A stretch of 64,000 nucleotides of DNA from Stutzerimonas stutzeri (GCF_024448985.1 NZ_JAMOII010000003.1:62001-126000); one strand, 5' to 3'. Positions 51,810-63,184 are shown, numbered from the stretch's first letter. A program made the numbers and translations. The notes: generated by a model not told the origin, from the sequence alone.

Positions 51810-52717
51810 GCGTGGTGCTGAGCTGCCTCGTCGGGGTCGGCTTGGACGCGCTGCTGGGCGAACCTCGGCGCAGTCATCCGTTGGTGATCTTCGGACGGCT
51901 GGCTGACCGACTTGAGCAGCATTTCAACGGTCCGGGCGGTCGCGGCTGGCGTAGCCATGGCGTTACGGCCTGGTGCCTCGCGGTGTTGCCGCTAACCGCC
52001 ATCGCCTGCTTGTTGAGCCTGCTGCCGGCGATTGGTTGGCTGATCGATATCCTACTGTTGTACCTCGCGCTCGGCCTGCGCAGCCTGGGCGAACATCTGA
52101 TGCCGGTCGCGCTCGCGCTGCGTAATGGCGACCTGACCGAGGCGCGGCGGCGTGTCGGCTTCATCGTCAGTCGCGATACCGGTGAACTGGATGAGCAGGG
52201 CGTGGCCCGTGCGGCGACCGAATCGGCGCTGGAGAACGGCAGCGATGCAGTGTTTGCAGCGCTGTTCTGGTTCGCGATTGCCGGTGCGCCTGGTGTGGTG
52301 TTGTACCGCTTGAGCAATACGCTGGATGCCATGTGGGGCTATCGCACCGAGCGCTTCGAGCGTTTCGGCTGGGCCGCCGCTCGCATCGATGATGCACTCA
52401 ACTTCATTCCCGCCAGATTGGTTGCGCTGACCTACGCCGTGCTGGGCCAAACGCGCCAAGCTTGGCGCTGCTGGCGGCGGCAGGCGCCCTTGTGGGACAG
52501 CCCCAACGCCGGGCCGGTGATGGCCGCGGGTGCCGGTGCGCTGGGCGTCTCGCTGGGCGGGCCGGCGATCTATCAGGATGTACTGCATCAACGTCCGGTC
52601 CTGGGTGAGGGTGAGGCGCCCGGTGCGCGCGATATCGAGCGCGCCTTGGACATTGTCTGGGCTGGTGTCGGTCTCTGGTTGTTGGCATTGCTGCTGGGAG
52701 GCTGGCTGCATGCTTGA
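51806..52717 (+). CDS. cobD: Adenosylcobinamide-phosphate synthase CobD (CbiB)
   Basis: 303 residues, several membrane helices. Family segments: [20 protein letters not shown] at the start, then [20 protein letters not shown] and [20 protein letters not shown]. It attaches aminopropanol (or its phosphate) to cobyrate. The start is TTG 51806 inside TTGA with the bluB stop; GTG 51812 is an alternative. GGGAG lies before it. It overlaps cobC by eight bases. Confidence 0.94.
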   Translation: MSVVLSCLVGVGLDALLGEPRRSHPLVIFGRLADRLEQHFNGPGGRGWRSHGVTAWCLAVLPLTAIACLLSLLPAIGWLIDILLLYLALGLRSLGEHLMPVALALRNGDLTEARRRVGFIVSRDTGELDEQGVARAATESALENGSDAVFAALFWFAIAGAPGVVLYRLSNTLDAMWGYRTERFERFGWAAARIDDALNFIPARLVALTYAVLGQTRQAWRCWRRQAPLWDSPNAGPVMAAGAGALGVSLGGPAIYQDVLHQRPVLGEGEAPGARDIERALDIVWAGVGLWLLALLLGGWLHA

Positions 52718-53702
52718 ACATGGCGGGCGGCTGCGGGCAGCGGCGCGCGATTTCGATATCCCGCTGACGGATTGGCTCGACCTGTCCACTGGCATCGCAC
52801 CTTATGGATTCAATCTGCCGGTTGTGCCCGCTGACGCCTGGATGCGACTACCGGAAACCGAGGACGAGCTGGCCGCTACGGCCCGCGATTATTACGGCGC
52901 CGAGTCGCTGCTGCCGGTTTCAGGTTCGCAAGCCGCAATCCAGGTGCTGCCGCGCCTGCGTCGGCATTCGCAGGTCGGCATCGTTTCGCCTTGTTATGGC
53001 GAGCACGCCGAGGCGTGGCGCCGCGAAGGGCATCGCATCAGTGAGTTCAGCGAAGGGGCCATACCGCGGACGCTCGATCAGCTCGACGTTCTGGTGGTGG
53101 TTAATCCGAACAATCCCACCGGGCGCCTGTTACCGCCTGAACAACTACTTGACTGGCATGCGCGGTTGGCGGCGCGCGGCGGCTGGCTGGTGGTCGACGA
53201 GGCCTTCATGGACCCGACGCCCGAGCACAGCCTGGCGTCCTACGGCCATCTTCCGGGGCTGATTGTGTTGCGCTCGTTCGGCAAATTCTTCTCCATGGCC
53301 GGCGCGCGGCTCGGCTTCGTGCTGGCTGAAGCGGAGCTGTTGCGCGCATTGGGCGATGCATTGGGCCCCTGGCCGATCGCCGGCCCGTCGCGGTTCATCG
53401 GCACGGCATTGCTCGTCGATCACCAAGGACAACGCCGTCAACGTGAGCGGCTCCTGGCGGACAGCGAACGGCTGGCGCAACTGCTGACAATCAGCGGCCT
53501 GCCGCCTACAGGCGGTTGCGGCCTGTTTCAGTGGGTCGTAACCGAAGAGGCGGACCTGCTGTACGAATTCCTTGCCTGTCAGGGCATTCTCGTTCGCCGC
53601 TTTCACTATCCGCCGAGCCTGCGTTTCGGTTTGCCGTCAGACGAGGTGGGTTGGTCTCGCCTGGGCTGCACACTGGCTTGCTATCAGGAGATTCGCGCAT
53701 GA
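52710..53702 (+). CDS. cobC: Threonine-phosphate decarboxylase CobC
   Basis: 330 residues, PLP enzyme of the histidinol-phosphate aminotransferase-like group: [35 protein letters not shown], and the cofactor Lys in [19 protein letters not shown]. It makes (R)-1-aminopropan-2-ol phosphate for the nucleotide loop. ATG 52710 overlaps the end of cobD; its TGA overlaps the cobQ ATG. Confidence 0.93.
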   Translation: MLEHGGRLRAAARDFDIPLTDWLDLSTGIAPYGFNLPVVPADAWMRLPETEDELAATARDYYGAESLLPVSGSQAAIQVLPRLRRHSQVGIVSPCYGEHAEAWRREGHRISEFSEGAIPRTLDQLDVLVVVNPNNPTGRLLPPEQLLDWHARLAARGGWLVVDEAFMDPTPEHSLASYGHLPGLIVLRSFGKFFSMAGARLGFVLAEAELLRALGDALGPWPIAGPSRFIGTALLVDHQGQRRQRERLLADSERLAQLLTISGLPPTGGCGLFQWVVTEEADLLYEFLACQGILVRRFHYPPSLRFGLPSDEVGWSRLGCTLACYQEIRA

Positions 53703-55150
53703 GCACGCTGATGGTTCAGGGCACCACGTCCGATGCCGGCAAGAGCACATTGGTGACCGCGCTGTGCCGTTGGCTCCGCCGACAAGGCGTGTCGGTCGCA
53801 CCGTTCAAGCCGCAGAACATGGCGCTCAATAGCGCTGTCACTGCCGAAGGCGGGGAAATCGGACGCGCCCAAGCGGTGCAGGCGCAGGCTGCTGGATTGG
53901 CGCCGCACACCGATATGAACCCAGTGTTGCTCAAGCCCAACAGCGACATTGGCGCGCAGGTGATCGTTCACGGCCGCGCCATCACCAACATGGACGCCGT
54001 GGCGTACCACGACTACAAGCGTGTCGCGATGGATGCGGTGCTTGCATCGCATCGTCGCCTCGGTGCTGCGTATCAGGTGGTGATGGTCGAAGGTGCCGGC
54101 TCGCCTGCGGAGATCAATCTGCGCGCCAACGATGTCGCCAACATGGGCTTCGCCGAGGCGGTGGATTGCCCGGTCATTCTGATCGCCGATGTCGACAAGG
54201 GCGGGGTCTTTGCGCATCTGGTCGGCACGCTGGAGTTGCTCAGCCCGAGTGAGCAGGCGCGGATAAAGGGATTTGTGATCAACCGCTTTCGCGGCGATAT
54301 CGCGCTGCTGCAGCCGGGGTTGGACTGGCTCGAACAGCGCACCGGCAAGCCGGTTCTTGGGGTGTTGCCCTATTTGATGGATTTCCATCTGGAAGCCGAA
54401 GACGCGATCGACGTGCGCCAGTCCGCCAAAGCGGAGCAGACCCTGAGGGTGGTGGTGCCGGTACTGCCGCGCATCAGCAATCACACCGACTTCGACCCGC
54501 TGCGCCTACATCCTCAAGTTGATCTGCGTTTCGTCGGCCCCGGCCAGACAATCCCGGGCGCGGATCTGATCATCCTGCCGGGCTCCAAGAGCGTCCGCGC
54601 CGATCTTGCCTGGTTGCGCGAGAACGGCTGGGAAGCGGCGATCGGGCGCCATCTGCGCTACGGCGGCAAGATGCTCGGTATTTGCGGTGGGCTGCAGATG
54701 CTCGGTGAATGCATCGCCGATCCCCTTGGGATCGAGGGCGCGGCGGGGCAGAGCAATGGGTTCGGTCTGCTGGCTTTGTCGACTGAGTTGGCCGCTGAGA
54801 AACAATTGCGCAACGTACGTGGACGATTCTGTCTGGACGACGCCGACGTCTGTGGCTACGAGATTCACGCCGGGGTCAGCACCGGTCCGGCGCTCGAACG
54901 AGCCGCTGTGCACCTCGACGACGGCCGAATGGATGGTGCCATCAGTCACGACGGTCAGATACTCGGTACCTACCTTCATGGCCTGTTCGAATCGTCCGCT
55001 GCCTGCGAAGCGCTATTGCGCTGGGCCGGGTTGGCGAACGTACAGCGGGTGGATTATCACGCGCTGCGCGAACGGGACATCGAGCGCTTGGCCGACTTGG
55101 TCGAGCTGCATCTGGATGGCCAGTTTTTGCGTGAGCTTTGCGGTGTTTGA
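53699..55150 (+). CDS. cobQ: Cobyric acid synthase CobQ
   Basis: 483 residues: P-loop-like ATPase start [40 protein letters not shown], and C-terminal amidotransferase with the nucleophile Cys in [13 protein letters not shown] and triad His in [10 protein letters not shown]. It amidates carboxylates b, d, e and g. Coupled to cobC by ATGA overlap. Full length. Confidence 0.96.
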   Translation: MSTLMVQGTTSDAGKSTLVTALCRWLRRQGVSVAPFKPQNMALNSAVTAEGGEIGRAQAVQAQAAGLAPHTDMNPVLLKPNSDIGAQVIVHGRAITNMDAVAYHDYKRVAMDAVLASHRRLGAAYQVVMVEGAGSPAEINLRANDVANMGFAEAVDCPVILIADVDKGGVFAHLVGTLELLSPSEQARIKGFVINRFRGDIALLQPGLDWLEQRTGKPVLGVLPYLMDFHLEAEDAIDVRQSAKAEQTLRVVVPVLPRISNHTDFDPLRLHPQVDLRFVGPGQTIPGADLIILPGSKSVRADLAWLRENGWEAAIGRHLRYGGKMLGICGGLQMLGECIADPLGIEGAAGQSNGFGLLALSTELAAEKQLRNVRGRFCLDDADVCGYEIHAGVSTGPALERAAVHLDDGRMDGAISHDGQILGTYLHGLFESSAACEALLRWAGLANVQRVDYHALRERDIERLADLVELHLDGQFLRELCGV

Positions 55151-55218
55151 TGGCCACCGGCGCGTCGGCTGGGTCGCACCTGCCTTACGCTCGATCCGAA
55201 CTTTGAAAGGAAACCGGA

Positions 55219-55740
55219 ATGCCTGAACTGATTCTCGGCGGTGCCCGCTCCGGCAAGAGCAGGTTGGCCGAGCGCCTGGCTACCGAGTCTGGCTTGGCAG
55301 TCACTTACATCGCCACCAGCCAGCCGCTTGATGCCGAGATGAGCGAGCGTATCGCCCGCCACCGCGCGCGACGGCCAACGGACTGGGCACTGGTGGAGGA
55401 GCCGCTGGAGCTGGCCTCGGTGCTGCGTGAGCACGCCAGCGCTGATCAATGCCTGTTAGTGGATTGCCTGACGCTATGGCTGACCAACCTGCTGATGCTG
55501 GACGATCCAGCGCGGCTGGCCGAAGAGCGCGATGCGCTGCTCGAATGTCTTGCGGCGTTGCCAGGACGCGTACTGCTGGTCAGTAACGAAACCGGATTGG
55601 GGGTGGTGCCGCTGGGTGAGCTGAGTCGGCGTTACGTCGATGAAGCAGGCTGGCTGCATCAGGCGCTGGCCGCGCGCTGCGAGCGTGTGGTGTTCACCGT
55701 CGCAGGCTTGCCAATGATTTTGAAAGGAGAACCGTTGTGA
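55219..55740 (+). CDS. cobU: Adenosylcobinamide kinase/guanylyltransferase CobU (CobP)
   Basis: 173 residues: P-loop LILGGARSGKSRLAERLA, VTYIATSQPLDAEMSERIAR, and the guanylylation His in RIARHRARRPTDW. It phosphorylates adenosylcobinamide and adds GMP, preparing it for CobS. Its TGA overlaps the start of the cobT remnant (GTGA). Confidence 0.95.
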   Translation: MPELILGGARSGKSRLAERLATESGLAVTYIATSQPLDAEMSERIARHRARRPTDWALVEEPLELASVLREHASADQCLLVDCLTLWLTNLLMLDDPARLAEERDALLECLAALPGRVLLVSNETGLGVVPLGELSRRYVDEAGWLHQALAARCERVVFTVAGLPMILKGEPL

Positions 55741-55844
55741 CCGAGCACTGGTGGCAGGCGCCTTGTCGTGTCCTGGATGAGCTCGCACGCCAGGCGGCGC
55801 TGGCGACCTTCGCCGAAGCAGCCGTTGCCGGGCAGGACGCATGA
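55737..55844 (+). pseudogene. cobT: cobT remnant: N-terminus joined in frame to C-terminus
   Basis: A 35-codon frame, GTG 55737 to TGA 55844. Residues 1-22 (MTEHWWQAPCRVLDELARQA and AL) match the usual start of nicotinate-nucleotide:dimethylbenzimidazole phosphoribosyltransferase (CobT); residues 23-35 (ATFAEAAVAGQDA) match its usual end. About 310 of some 350 residues, including all catalytic parts, are missing. The ribosome site AAAGGAGA, the overlap with cobU and the ATGA overlap with the next gene are intact. CobT activates the lower-ligand base. The gene is non-functional; family ends are compared from memory. Confidence 0.85.
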
Positions 55845-56434
55845 ACCTGCATCTGGACATGTTGCGTCACGGCGAGACGGTATCCGGTGGTGGCTTTCGC
55901 GGGCGATTGGACGACGCGCTTACCGAAGCTGGCTGGCAACAGATGCGCCACGCGGTCACCAAGGCTGGGCCTTGGGACCGGATCATCACATCTCCCTTGC
56001 GCCGCTGCGCAGCTTTCGCCGTGGAATGGTCCGAGCAGTGCAATCTGCCGCTGGAATTCGAGCCTGACCTGCGCGAACTCGACTTCGGCGATTGGGAAGG
56101 TCGTACGGCGGCTGGGCTGATGGTCGATCAAAGCGATGCCTTGGGTCGCTTCTGGAACGATCCCTACGGCTACACGCCGCCCGGCGGTGAGCGGTTGATC
56201 GAATTCGAGACGCGTGTCCTGACGGTGATCGAGCGACTCACCGACCGCTTCGCCGGCGAGCGCATCCTCCTGATCACCCATGCCGGCGTGATGCGCCTGC
56301 TGTTGGCTGAGGCGCGTGGTCTGCCGCGTGGGCAGCTGCTGCAGATCGAGGTGAGCCATGGCGGAATGTGCGGGCTGAAAACCGGTTTCGCCGACGCCAC
56401 GCTCTGGCTGGAAGAAGCATGCAGCCCTTTCTGA
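55841..56434 (+). CDS. Alpha-ribazole phosphatase / histidine phosphatase (CobC type)
   Basis: 197 residues, histidine phosphatase superfamily: catalytic LDMLRHGETVSGGGFRGRLD, IITSPLRRCAAFA, and second His in LLITHAGVMRLLLAEARG. In the B12 pathway this enzyme removes phosphate from alpha-ribazole phosphate or adenosylcobalamin phosphate. It is intact although its partners on both sides are broken. It starts within the last codons of the cobT remnant, and the cobS remnant starts within its end. Confidence 0.9.
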   Translation: MNLHLDMLRHGETVSGGGFRGRLDDALTEAGWQQMRHAVTKAGPWDRIITSPLRRCAAFAVEWSEQCNLPLEFEPDLRELDFGDWEGRTAAGLMVDQSDALGRFWNDPYGYTPPGGERLIEFETRVLTVIERLTDRFAGERILLITHAGVMRLLLAEARGLPRGQLLQIEVSHGGMCGLKTGFADATLWLEEACSPF

Positions 56435-56740
56435 TCGCGCTGCAGTTTCTCACTAGCCTGCCGGTGCGGCTTAGCGGCATGCCCGCGCCGCAGGCGGCTG
56501 GCCGATCAATGTTTCATTACCCTTGGTGGGATTGCTGTGGGGGCGATTCTCTGGCTTGGCAGTCTCACAATCGAAAGCGCCGCGGTGCCGCTGCAGGCAT
56601 TGGCGGTGAGCGTCGGTATCGGTTGGCTGGCACGCCGGGCCATATGCCGGCGCATCGGCGGCACCACGGGTGACACGGCCGGTGCGCTGCTGGAGTTGGT
56701 GGAGTGCGGCGTGTTGGTCGCGTTGGCGCTACGGGTCTGA
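56419..56740 (+). pseudogene. cobS: cobS remnant: frameshifted and internally deleted
   Basis: ATG 56419 opens MQPFLIALQFLTSLPVRLSG, the normal start of adenosylcobinamide-GDP ribazoletransferase. Between about 56521 and 56533 the family sequence moves to the next frame (IAVGAILWLGSL), then jumps to the family C-terminus (VSVGIGWLARRAICRRIGGT, TGDTAGALLELVECGVLVAL) and stops at 56740. Only about 105 of some 245 residues remain; the DGLAD-type catalytic segment is lost. CobS makes the last bond of cobalamin. Two lesions (indel and deletion) show it is not functional. Confidence 0.85.
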
Positions 56741-56743
56741 ACC

Positions 56744-57844
56744 TCAGCCGAGCAGGGCGACGGCTTTGATCTGCGCCCATAACGCTTTGCCTTCCACGAC
56801 ACCAAGCTGATCCGCCGAGCGGCGGGTGATGCGCGCCAGCAGCGGCGTGCCTTGGGCATCCAGACGAACCAGAACGTGCGCGGGCGTATCGGCGGTAGCG
56901 ATCTGCTCGACGCGGGTCGGCAGCAGGTTGCTGATGCTGGTGCCTTCGGCGCGTTCCAGCGTCAGGCTGATGTCCCGCGCATGGACACGAAAGCGCAGGC
57001 GCTGGCCGATCGCTTCATCACGCTGCCCCACCAGCACTTCGCCGCCGGTAAATACCAGGCGTGTGAGGTGATAGGTCGGGTCATGTTCTGCAACCTGCGC
57101 CTCGATGACCACGCCCGCGTCTTCGCTGAAGGCGGTCGGCAAGTCGAGGCGGGCAAGGGTTTCCTGCAGTCCGCCCTGAGCCATTGCCCGACCATTCTCT
57201 AGCAGCACCACATGATCGGCGAGTCGCGCCACTTCGTCCGGCGAGTGGCTGACATAAAGGACGGGAATTTCCAACTCGTCATGCAGCCGTTCCAGATACG
57301 GCAGGATTTCCTGCTTGCGTTTGAAGTCCAGCGCCGCCAGCGGCTCGTCCATCAGCAGAAGACGCGGGCTGGTCAGCAGAGCGCGGGCGATGCCGACACG
57401 CTGTCGCTCGCCGCCCGACAGGCGTTCGGGCATGCGGTCGAGTAGGTGACCAATGCCGAGCAGTTCGACCGCCTGTTCCCAGATCACGCGGCGCTCGTTC
57501 CGCGCGACACGCTTCATGCCGAACTCCAGATTGCGCTGCACCGAAAGATGGGTGAACAGGTTGGCTTCTTGAAACACATAGCCGATTGCGCGACGGTGCG
57601 GCGGCACGAGACAACCGCTGGCCGAGTCTTGCCAGCGCTCGCCGTTGATGTCGATCCGCCCGGTTGCGTTGCGTTCGAGGCCGGCGATGCAACGCAGGCA
57701 ACTGGTCTTGCCGGAGCCCGAAGGGCCGAACAGGGCGGTCACGCCGCGTCCGGGCAGGTTCAGATCCACGTCCAGCCGAAAGCCGGGATGGTCCATCCGC
57801 AGTTGTGCCTGAATGCCGCTTGATCCTCCGTTCATCCACGCCAT
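56744..57844 (-). CDS. modC: Molybdate ABC transporter ATPase ModC
   Basis: 366 residues: ABC ATPase with Walker [10 protein letters not shown], signature [15 protein letters not shown], Walker [13 protein letters not shown], and C-terminal MOP/TOBE molybdate-binding domain ([20 protein letters not shown]). It powers molybdate uptake through ModB. It overlaps modB by 13 bases; ATG at codon 4 is an alternative start. It converges on the cobS remnant with three bases between stops. Confidence 0.95.
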   Translation of the reverse strand: MAWMNGGSSGIQAQLRMDHPGFRLDVDLNLPGRGVTALFGPSGSGKTSCLRCIAGLERNATGRIDINGERWQDSASGCLVPPHRRAIGYVFQEANLFTHLSVQRNLEFGMKRVARNERRVIWEQAVELLGIGHLLDRMPERLSGGERQRVGIARALLTSPRLLLMDEPLAALDFKRKQEILPYLERLHDELEIPVLYVSHSPDEVARLADHVVLLENGRAMAQGGLQETLARLDLPTAFSEDAGVVIEAQVAEHDPTYHLTRLVFTGGEVLVGQRDEAIGQRLRFRVHARDISLTLERAEGTSISNLLPTRVEQIATADTPAHVLVRLDAQGTPLLARITRRSADQLGVVEGKALWAQIKAVALLG

Positions 57845-58515
57845 CCCTGTTTGAGGCGGCTGCTGTAAAGCACTAGCAGAACCAGAAAGGAAAACACCAG
57901 CATGCCGCCTGCAAGCCAGTGCGCTTGCGCATATTCCATTGCCTCGACGTGATCGTAGATCTGCACGGACAGCACGCGGGTTTTCTCGGGGATGTTGCCG
58001 CCAATCATCAACACCACGCCAAATTCCCCGACGGTATGGGCGAAGCCAAGAATACTGGCGGTGATGAATCCAGGGCGAGCGAGCGGAAGAACAACGGTGA
58101 AGAAGGTATCCAGCGGCCCGGCACGCAAGGTTGCAGCGGCCTCCAGGGGGCGCTCGCCGATGGCCTCGAAGGCGTTCTGCAGCGGCTGCACGACGAAGGG
58201 CATCGAATAGAACACCGAGCCCACCACCAGACCCGCGAAGGTAAACGGCAGGGTGCCGAGCCCGAGGCTTTGTGTCAGCTGTCCGACCGGGCCATTAGGG
58301 CCCATGGCGACCAGCAGGTAGAAGCCCAGCACGCTAGGCGGCAGTACCAACGGTAGCGCCACCACGGCGCCAATCGGCCCCTTGAGGCGCGAGTGGGTAC
58401 GCGCCAGCCACCAAGCGATCGGCGTGCCGATCACCAGCAGTAGCAGCGTGGTGATGCCGGCAAGCTTGAGTGTCAGCAGGACGGCTGCCAAGCCTGCATC
58501 GTCCAGCGGCATCAT
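57832..58515 (-). CDS. modB: Molybdate ABC transporter permease ModB
   Basis: 227 residues with five or six membrane helices and the EAA-type loop in [20 protein letters not shown]. It forms the channel of the molybdate importer. It starts seven bases after the modA stop. Confidence 0.95.
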   Translation of the reverse strand: MMPLDDAGLAAVLLTLKLAGITTLLLLVIGTPIAWWLARTHSRLKGPIGAVVALPLVLPPSVLGFYLLVAMGPNGPVGQLTQSLGLGTLPFTFAGLVVGSVFYSMPFVVQPLQNAFEAIGERPLEAAATLRAGPLDTFFTVVLPLARPGFITASILGFAHTVGEFGVVLMIGGNIPEKTRVLSVQIYDHVEAMEYAQAHWLAGGMLVFSFLVLLVLYSSRLKQGWRG

Positions 58516-58522
58516 GGCGCCG

Positions 58523-60098
<1,576 letters not shown>

Positions 60099-60132
60099 GT
60101 TTGGCCCTCGTGAGTGCGCGCATTCTGCCAAG

Positions 60133-60156
60133 CGCTATATAGATCTGTATATAGCG
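60133..60156. promoter_or_regulatory. ModE operator
   Basis: CGCTATATA-GATCTG-TATATAGCG, a perfect 9-bp inverted repeat with six-base spacer, matching the E. coli ModE box (CGnTATATA-N6-TATATAnCG). It lies 35 bases before the modE ATG, between modE and the divergent peroxidase-like gene. Confidence 0.92.
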
Positions 60157-60261
60157 TAATCGGAGCTGCTCGTAATATTTACTGCGCCGATGAAAAGAGC
60201 AGACGTTGCCGGTTGGGTAGCTCAGGCGTAGCGTGTGGCGCATCCCGCTCGGAGATTTGCC

Positions 60262-60810
60262 ATGAGAACCCAACTGATCGTTGCCTCACTCGCTCTGACG
60301 CTGCTGGCCGGCAATTCAGTGGCGGATCAATGCCCGGCCCTGCTGCAGCATGAACTGCCGAAACTGCGTTCGAAGGAAACCATCGACCTGTGCCAAGAGT
60401 TCCAGGGCAAGGCGCTGGTAGTCGTCAACACCGCCAGCTTCTGTGGCTTCGCGCCGCAATTCGAAGGCCTCGAAGCGCTCTACCAGCGATACAAGGACGA
60501 CGGATTGGCGGTACTTGGCGTGCCGTCCGATGACTTTTTTCAAGAGTCGGACGATGCCGCCGAGACGGCGGAGGTCTGCTACGTCAATTACGGCGTGACC
60601 TTCGCCATGGCGCAGACGCAACCCGTGCGGGGTAGCGATGCGATACCGCTGTTCAAGGAATTGGCCGAGCAGGCCGGAGGTGCGCCACGCTGGAATTTCT
60701 ACAAGTACGTGGTGGATCGCAACGGCAAGGTGGTCGACTATTTTTCCAGCAAGGTCGAGCCGGACGATCCGAAGCTGATCGCTGCGGTGGAGAAGGCGTT
60801 GGGCGAGTAG
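60262..60810 (+). CDS. Glutathione peroxidase-family protein, exported
   Basis: 182 residues: signal peptide [20 protein letters not shown], then a thioredoxin-fold GPx domain with the peroxidatic Cys in [20 protein letters not shown] and the Trp-Asn pair in [12 protein letters not shown]. The usual glutamine of the GPx catalytic tetrad (in an NQF motif) is replaced; here the segment reads [11 protein letters not shown]. Periplasmic peroxide reduction is likely; thioredoxin-like rather than glutathione-dependent activity is possible. Divergent from modE. Confidence 0.87.
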   Translation: MRTQLIVASLALTLLAGNSVADQCPALLQHELPKLRSKETIDLCQEFQGKALVVVNTASFCGFAPQFEGLEALYQRYKDDGLAVLGVPSDDFFQESDDAAETAEVCYVNYGVTFAMAQTQPVRGSDAIPLFKELAEQAGGAPRWNFYKYVVDRNGKVVDYFSSKVEPDDPKLIAAVEKALGE

Positions 60811-60823
60811 CGAGGGGAAAGAA

Positions 60824-60845
60824 GCCCCGGCCGAGCGGCCGGGGC
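60824..60845 (-). terminator. Intrinsic terminator shared by convergent genes
   Basis: GCCCCGGCC/GGCCGGGGC, nine perfect pairs, loop GAGC. On the bottom strand TTCTTTCC follows, so it best serves the fadL gene ending at 60853; it lies 13 bases after the peroxidase-like gene. Confidence 0.7.
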
Positions 60846-60852
60846 AGGTGCG

Positions 60853-62169
60853 TCAGAAGCGGTAGCTTAGAGCAGCGCCGAAGCCGTGGGCGCTGTTTTT
60901 GTAGTCAGCGTTGTAGATGCCCTTGGACGGAACGTCGCGGCGGACTTTCGTTTCCTCTTCCCACAAGTAGGAGTAGGCGAGATCGACGGTAATGTCATCG
61001 GTTGGATTCCAGCCCAGACCGAAACTTACTGCCGTACGATCACCAGTTGGAATGCGAGGCGAGCGATGAGTATTGTTGGTCGGGCTCTGGTCAAGTGCCA
61101 GACCCGTACGCAGCGTCCACTCTTTATTTAGCTTGTAAGCAGCACCAAGAGCATAGGACCAAGTGTCATGCCAATCCTGCTCTTCGACGATCGGAGCTAG
61201 GTTGCCTTGCAAAGCTACTGGAATTCCGTCGTTTTCAATGATGATGGATTCGAAGCGGCTCCAGCGCGTCCACATGGCGCCTGCGTAAAGAGTCCACTGG
61301 TCATCGATATCGTGAGTAATCGACATGTCGACGGACTCGGGCGTGTCGAGATCCAGCGAAGCATCATATTTTCCCGACGCCTGTATACCTACCGCTTGAA
61401 GCTGATCAAACCCGGCGCCGGACAGGCGAGTATCGCCTTCGAGTTTGTACTTAACTTTGGAGTGGTAGGTGATGCCGGCGCGAGTCTGCGGTGTAAATTC
61501 ATAGAGCAAACCGGCATTGAAGCCCAATGCAGTGTCGTCACCCTTGACCTTTACGCGACCGTCGCTGGTCCCAGGAGTGACGCGGCTAAACGAAGCGCTT
61601 TCGAGCTGACCATCAATGCGGTTGATAGTCGGGCCGAAACCGACCGACAGCTTTTCATTAAAGCGATAGCTGACGGTTGGCTGAATGGTGATGACGCGCA
61701 CTTCGCTGTAGTCACCGTGGTAGCGTCCCTGGAAGCCGCTTTCATAGTCGGCGACCACCCCGAACGGCACGTAAATGCCGACGCCCACTGCCCACTTGTC
61801 GTCGATTGGCTTGACGTAATAACCCATCGGTACAGCGGTAAACGGCACCATATCGCCATCGTTGCTGCCGCTAACCGGAGCACGGGCTCCGCCTTGGCCC
61901 TGTGGGGTGAACGCTGAAGTGTCATCGATATCCGTCTTGGCATGAATCGCCGCCAAACCAAAGCTCACTTCCTCGCGCTTGAGGCGCGACATGCCGGCAG
62001 GGTTGCCGAAAAGGGTCGTGGCGTCATCGGCAGAAGAGGAGCGACCGGCAAACGAGGTGCCCATGCCGCTGACGCTCTGCTCGTTAAGGGCGAAACCGGC
62101 AGCCATGGCCTGAGTGGAAAGGGCGCCCACGGCTACTGCGATCGCGGTCTTCAACCAAGTTGTTTTCAT
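60853..62169 (-). CDS. OmpP1/FadL-family outer-membrane transporter
   Basis: 438 residues: signal peptide MKTTWLKTAIAVAVGALSTQ ending AMA, then AGFALNEQSVSGMGTSFAGR and TTLFGNPAGMSRL, the FadL N-terminal hatch region including an NPA motif; a 14-strand barrel ending GFGAALSYRF. FadL proteins admit long-chain fatty acids or aromatic hydrocarbons. Fatty-acid import fits the presence of fadBA and psrA, though it is far from them here. No PsrA box was found directly upstream. Confidence 0.93.
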   Translation of the reverse strand: MKTTWLKTAIAVAVGALSTQAMAAGFALNEQSVSGMGTSFAGRSSSADDATTLFGNPAGMSRLKREEVSFGLAAIHAKTDIDDTSAFTPQGQGGARAPVSGSNDGDMVPFTAVPMGYYVKPIDDKWAVGVGIYVPFGVVADYESGFQGRYHGDYSEVRVITIQPTVSYRFNEKLSVGFGPTINRIDGQLESASFSRVTPGTSDGRVKVKGDDTALGFNAGLLYEFTPQTRAGITYHSKVKYKLEGDTRLSGAGFDQLQAVGIQASGKYDASLDLDTPESVDMSITHDIDDQWTLYAGAMWTRWSRFESIIIENDGIPVALQGNLAPIVEEQDWHDTWSYALGAAYKLNKEWTLRTGLALDQSPTNNTHRSPRIPTGDRTAVSFGLGWNPTDDITVDLAYSYLWEEETKVRRDVPSKGIYNADYKNSAHGFGAALSYRF

Positions 62170-62338
62170 TGTTGTACTCCAGAGAAAAAAGCGGCTCGGA
62201 CCCTATCAAGCTTCTCTGATTCGTCGCAAACGAAAGAGTGCAATTTTTCGTAAAGGGCGACGATCGGCGGCGATAAAGAGTGAATATTCAATAAAAACCC
62301 GCCGGGCAGGTTCTGACTGGTCGGCCGCTCAAGTTGCG

Positions 62339-63184
62339 TCAGGCGATTGGCCGCTGCGGATCGGTGATCCACTCGCTCCAAGAGCCTGGATAAAGTTTGG
62401 CCAGCGGATAGCCGGCGAGGCACAGGGCGAACAGGTTATGGCAGGCTGTCACGCCAGAGCCGCAATAGGCCACCAGGGCATCTGCTGATTGATTGGCGAG
62501 CTGCTGGCTGAAACGCGCGCGCAGCTGGTCGGGAGAAAGAAAGTGCCCGTCAGCGTCGAGATTCTCGGTGAATGGCACACAGGTGGCGCCCGGGATGTGT
62601 CCGGCAACCGGGTCGATCGGTTCGACTTCACCGAGGAAACGGGGCAGAGCGCGGGCATCAATCAGCGTCAGGTTTTGCGTTCCAAGTTCGCCGGAAAGCG
62701 CCGCTGCGTCGATGGTCAGGTTGTCATCGGGTCGTCCGTGGAATTTGCCTGTCGTCGGCGACGGCGCATTTTGCTCCACTGGCAGACCGGCGTCGCACCA
62801 GGCTCGGTAGCCGCCGTCGAGCAGGTATACGCCCTCACGCTTGCCCAGCCATGCCAGCAGCCACCAGGCCCGAGCGGCGAAGGCGCCGGGGCCGTCGTCA
62901 TAGAGCACGATTTCGCTGTCGTTGTTCAAACCCAGCGCCTGGAACGTTGCGATCATATCCTCAGGGTGCGGTAGCGGGTGCCGGCCGGTTACGCCCGGTA
63001 CGATTTTTCCGGACAGATCGCGTTCGAGATCGGCATGGCGGGCGCCGGGAATATGCGCATCGGCGTAGCTGCGTCCGCCGTAATCTGGATCATCCAATGC
63101 GTAGCGGCAATCGAGGATACACAGTGCAGGTGTATGCAGGCGCGCGGCCAGTTGGTCGGCACTGATCAGTTGGGCAAGCGGCAT
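62339..63184 (-). CDS. Two-domain rhodanese-type sulfurtransferase (SseA-like)
   Basis: 281 residues with two rhodanese domains. The first is inactive-looking (LCILDCRYALDDPDYGGRSY; IVLYDDGPGAFAARAWWLL with Asp in the Cys position); the second carries the catalytic loop CGSGVTACHN. The CGSGVT loop is typical of 3-mercaptopyruvate sulfurtransferase rather than thiosulfate sulfurtransferase. Cytoplasmic. Confidence 0.92.
   Translation of the reverse strand: MPLAQLISADQLAARLHTPALCILDCRYALDDPDYGGRSYADAHIPGARHADLERDLSGKIVPGVTGRHPLPHPEDMIATFQALGLNNDSEIVLYDDGPGAFAARAWWLLAWLGKREGVYLLDGGYRAWCDAGLPVEQNAPSPTTGKFHGRPDDNLTIDAAALSGELGTQNLTLIDARALPRFLGEVEPIDPVAGHIPGATCVPFTENLDADGHFLSPDQLRARFSQQLANQSADALVAYCGSGVTACHNLFALCLAGYPLAKLYPGSWSEWITDPQRPIA

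Noticed and set aside
55737-55844. Genuine 35-residue small protein
   Set aside because: Its first 22 and last 13 residues correspond to the two ends of CobT at the position where cobT normally lies, so a deletion remnant is the simpler reading. Not fully excluded.
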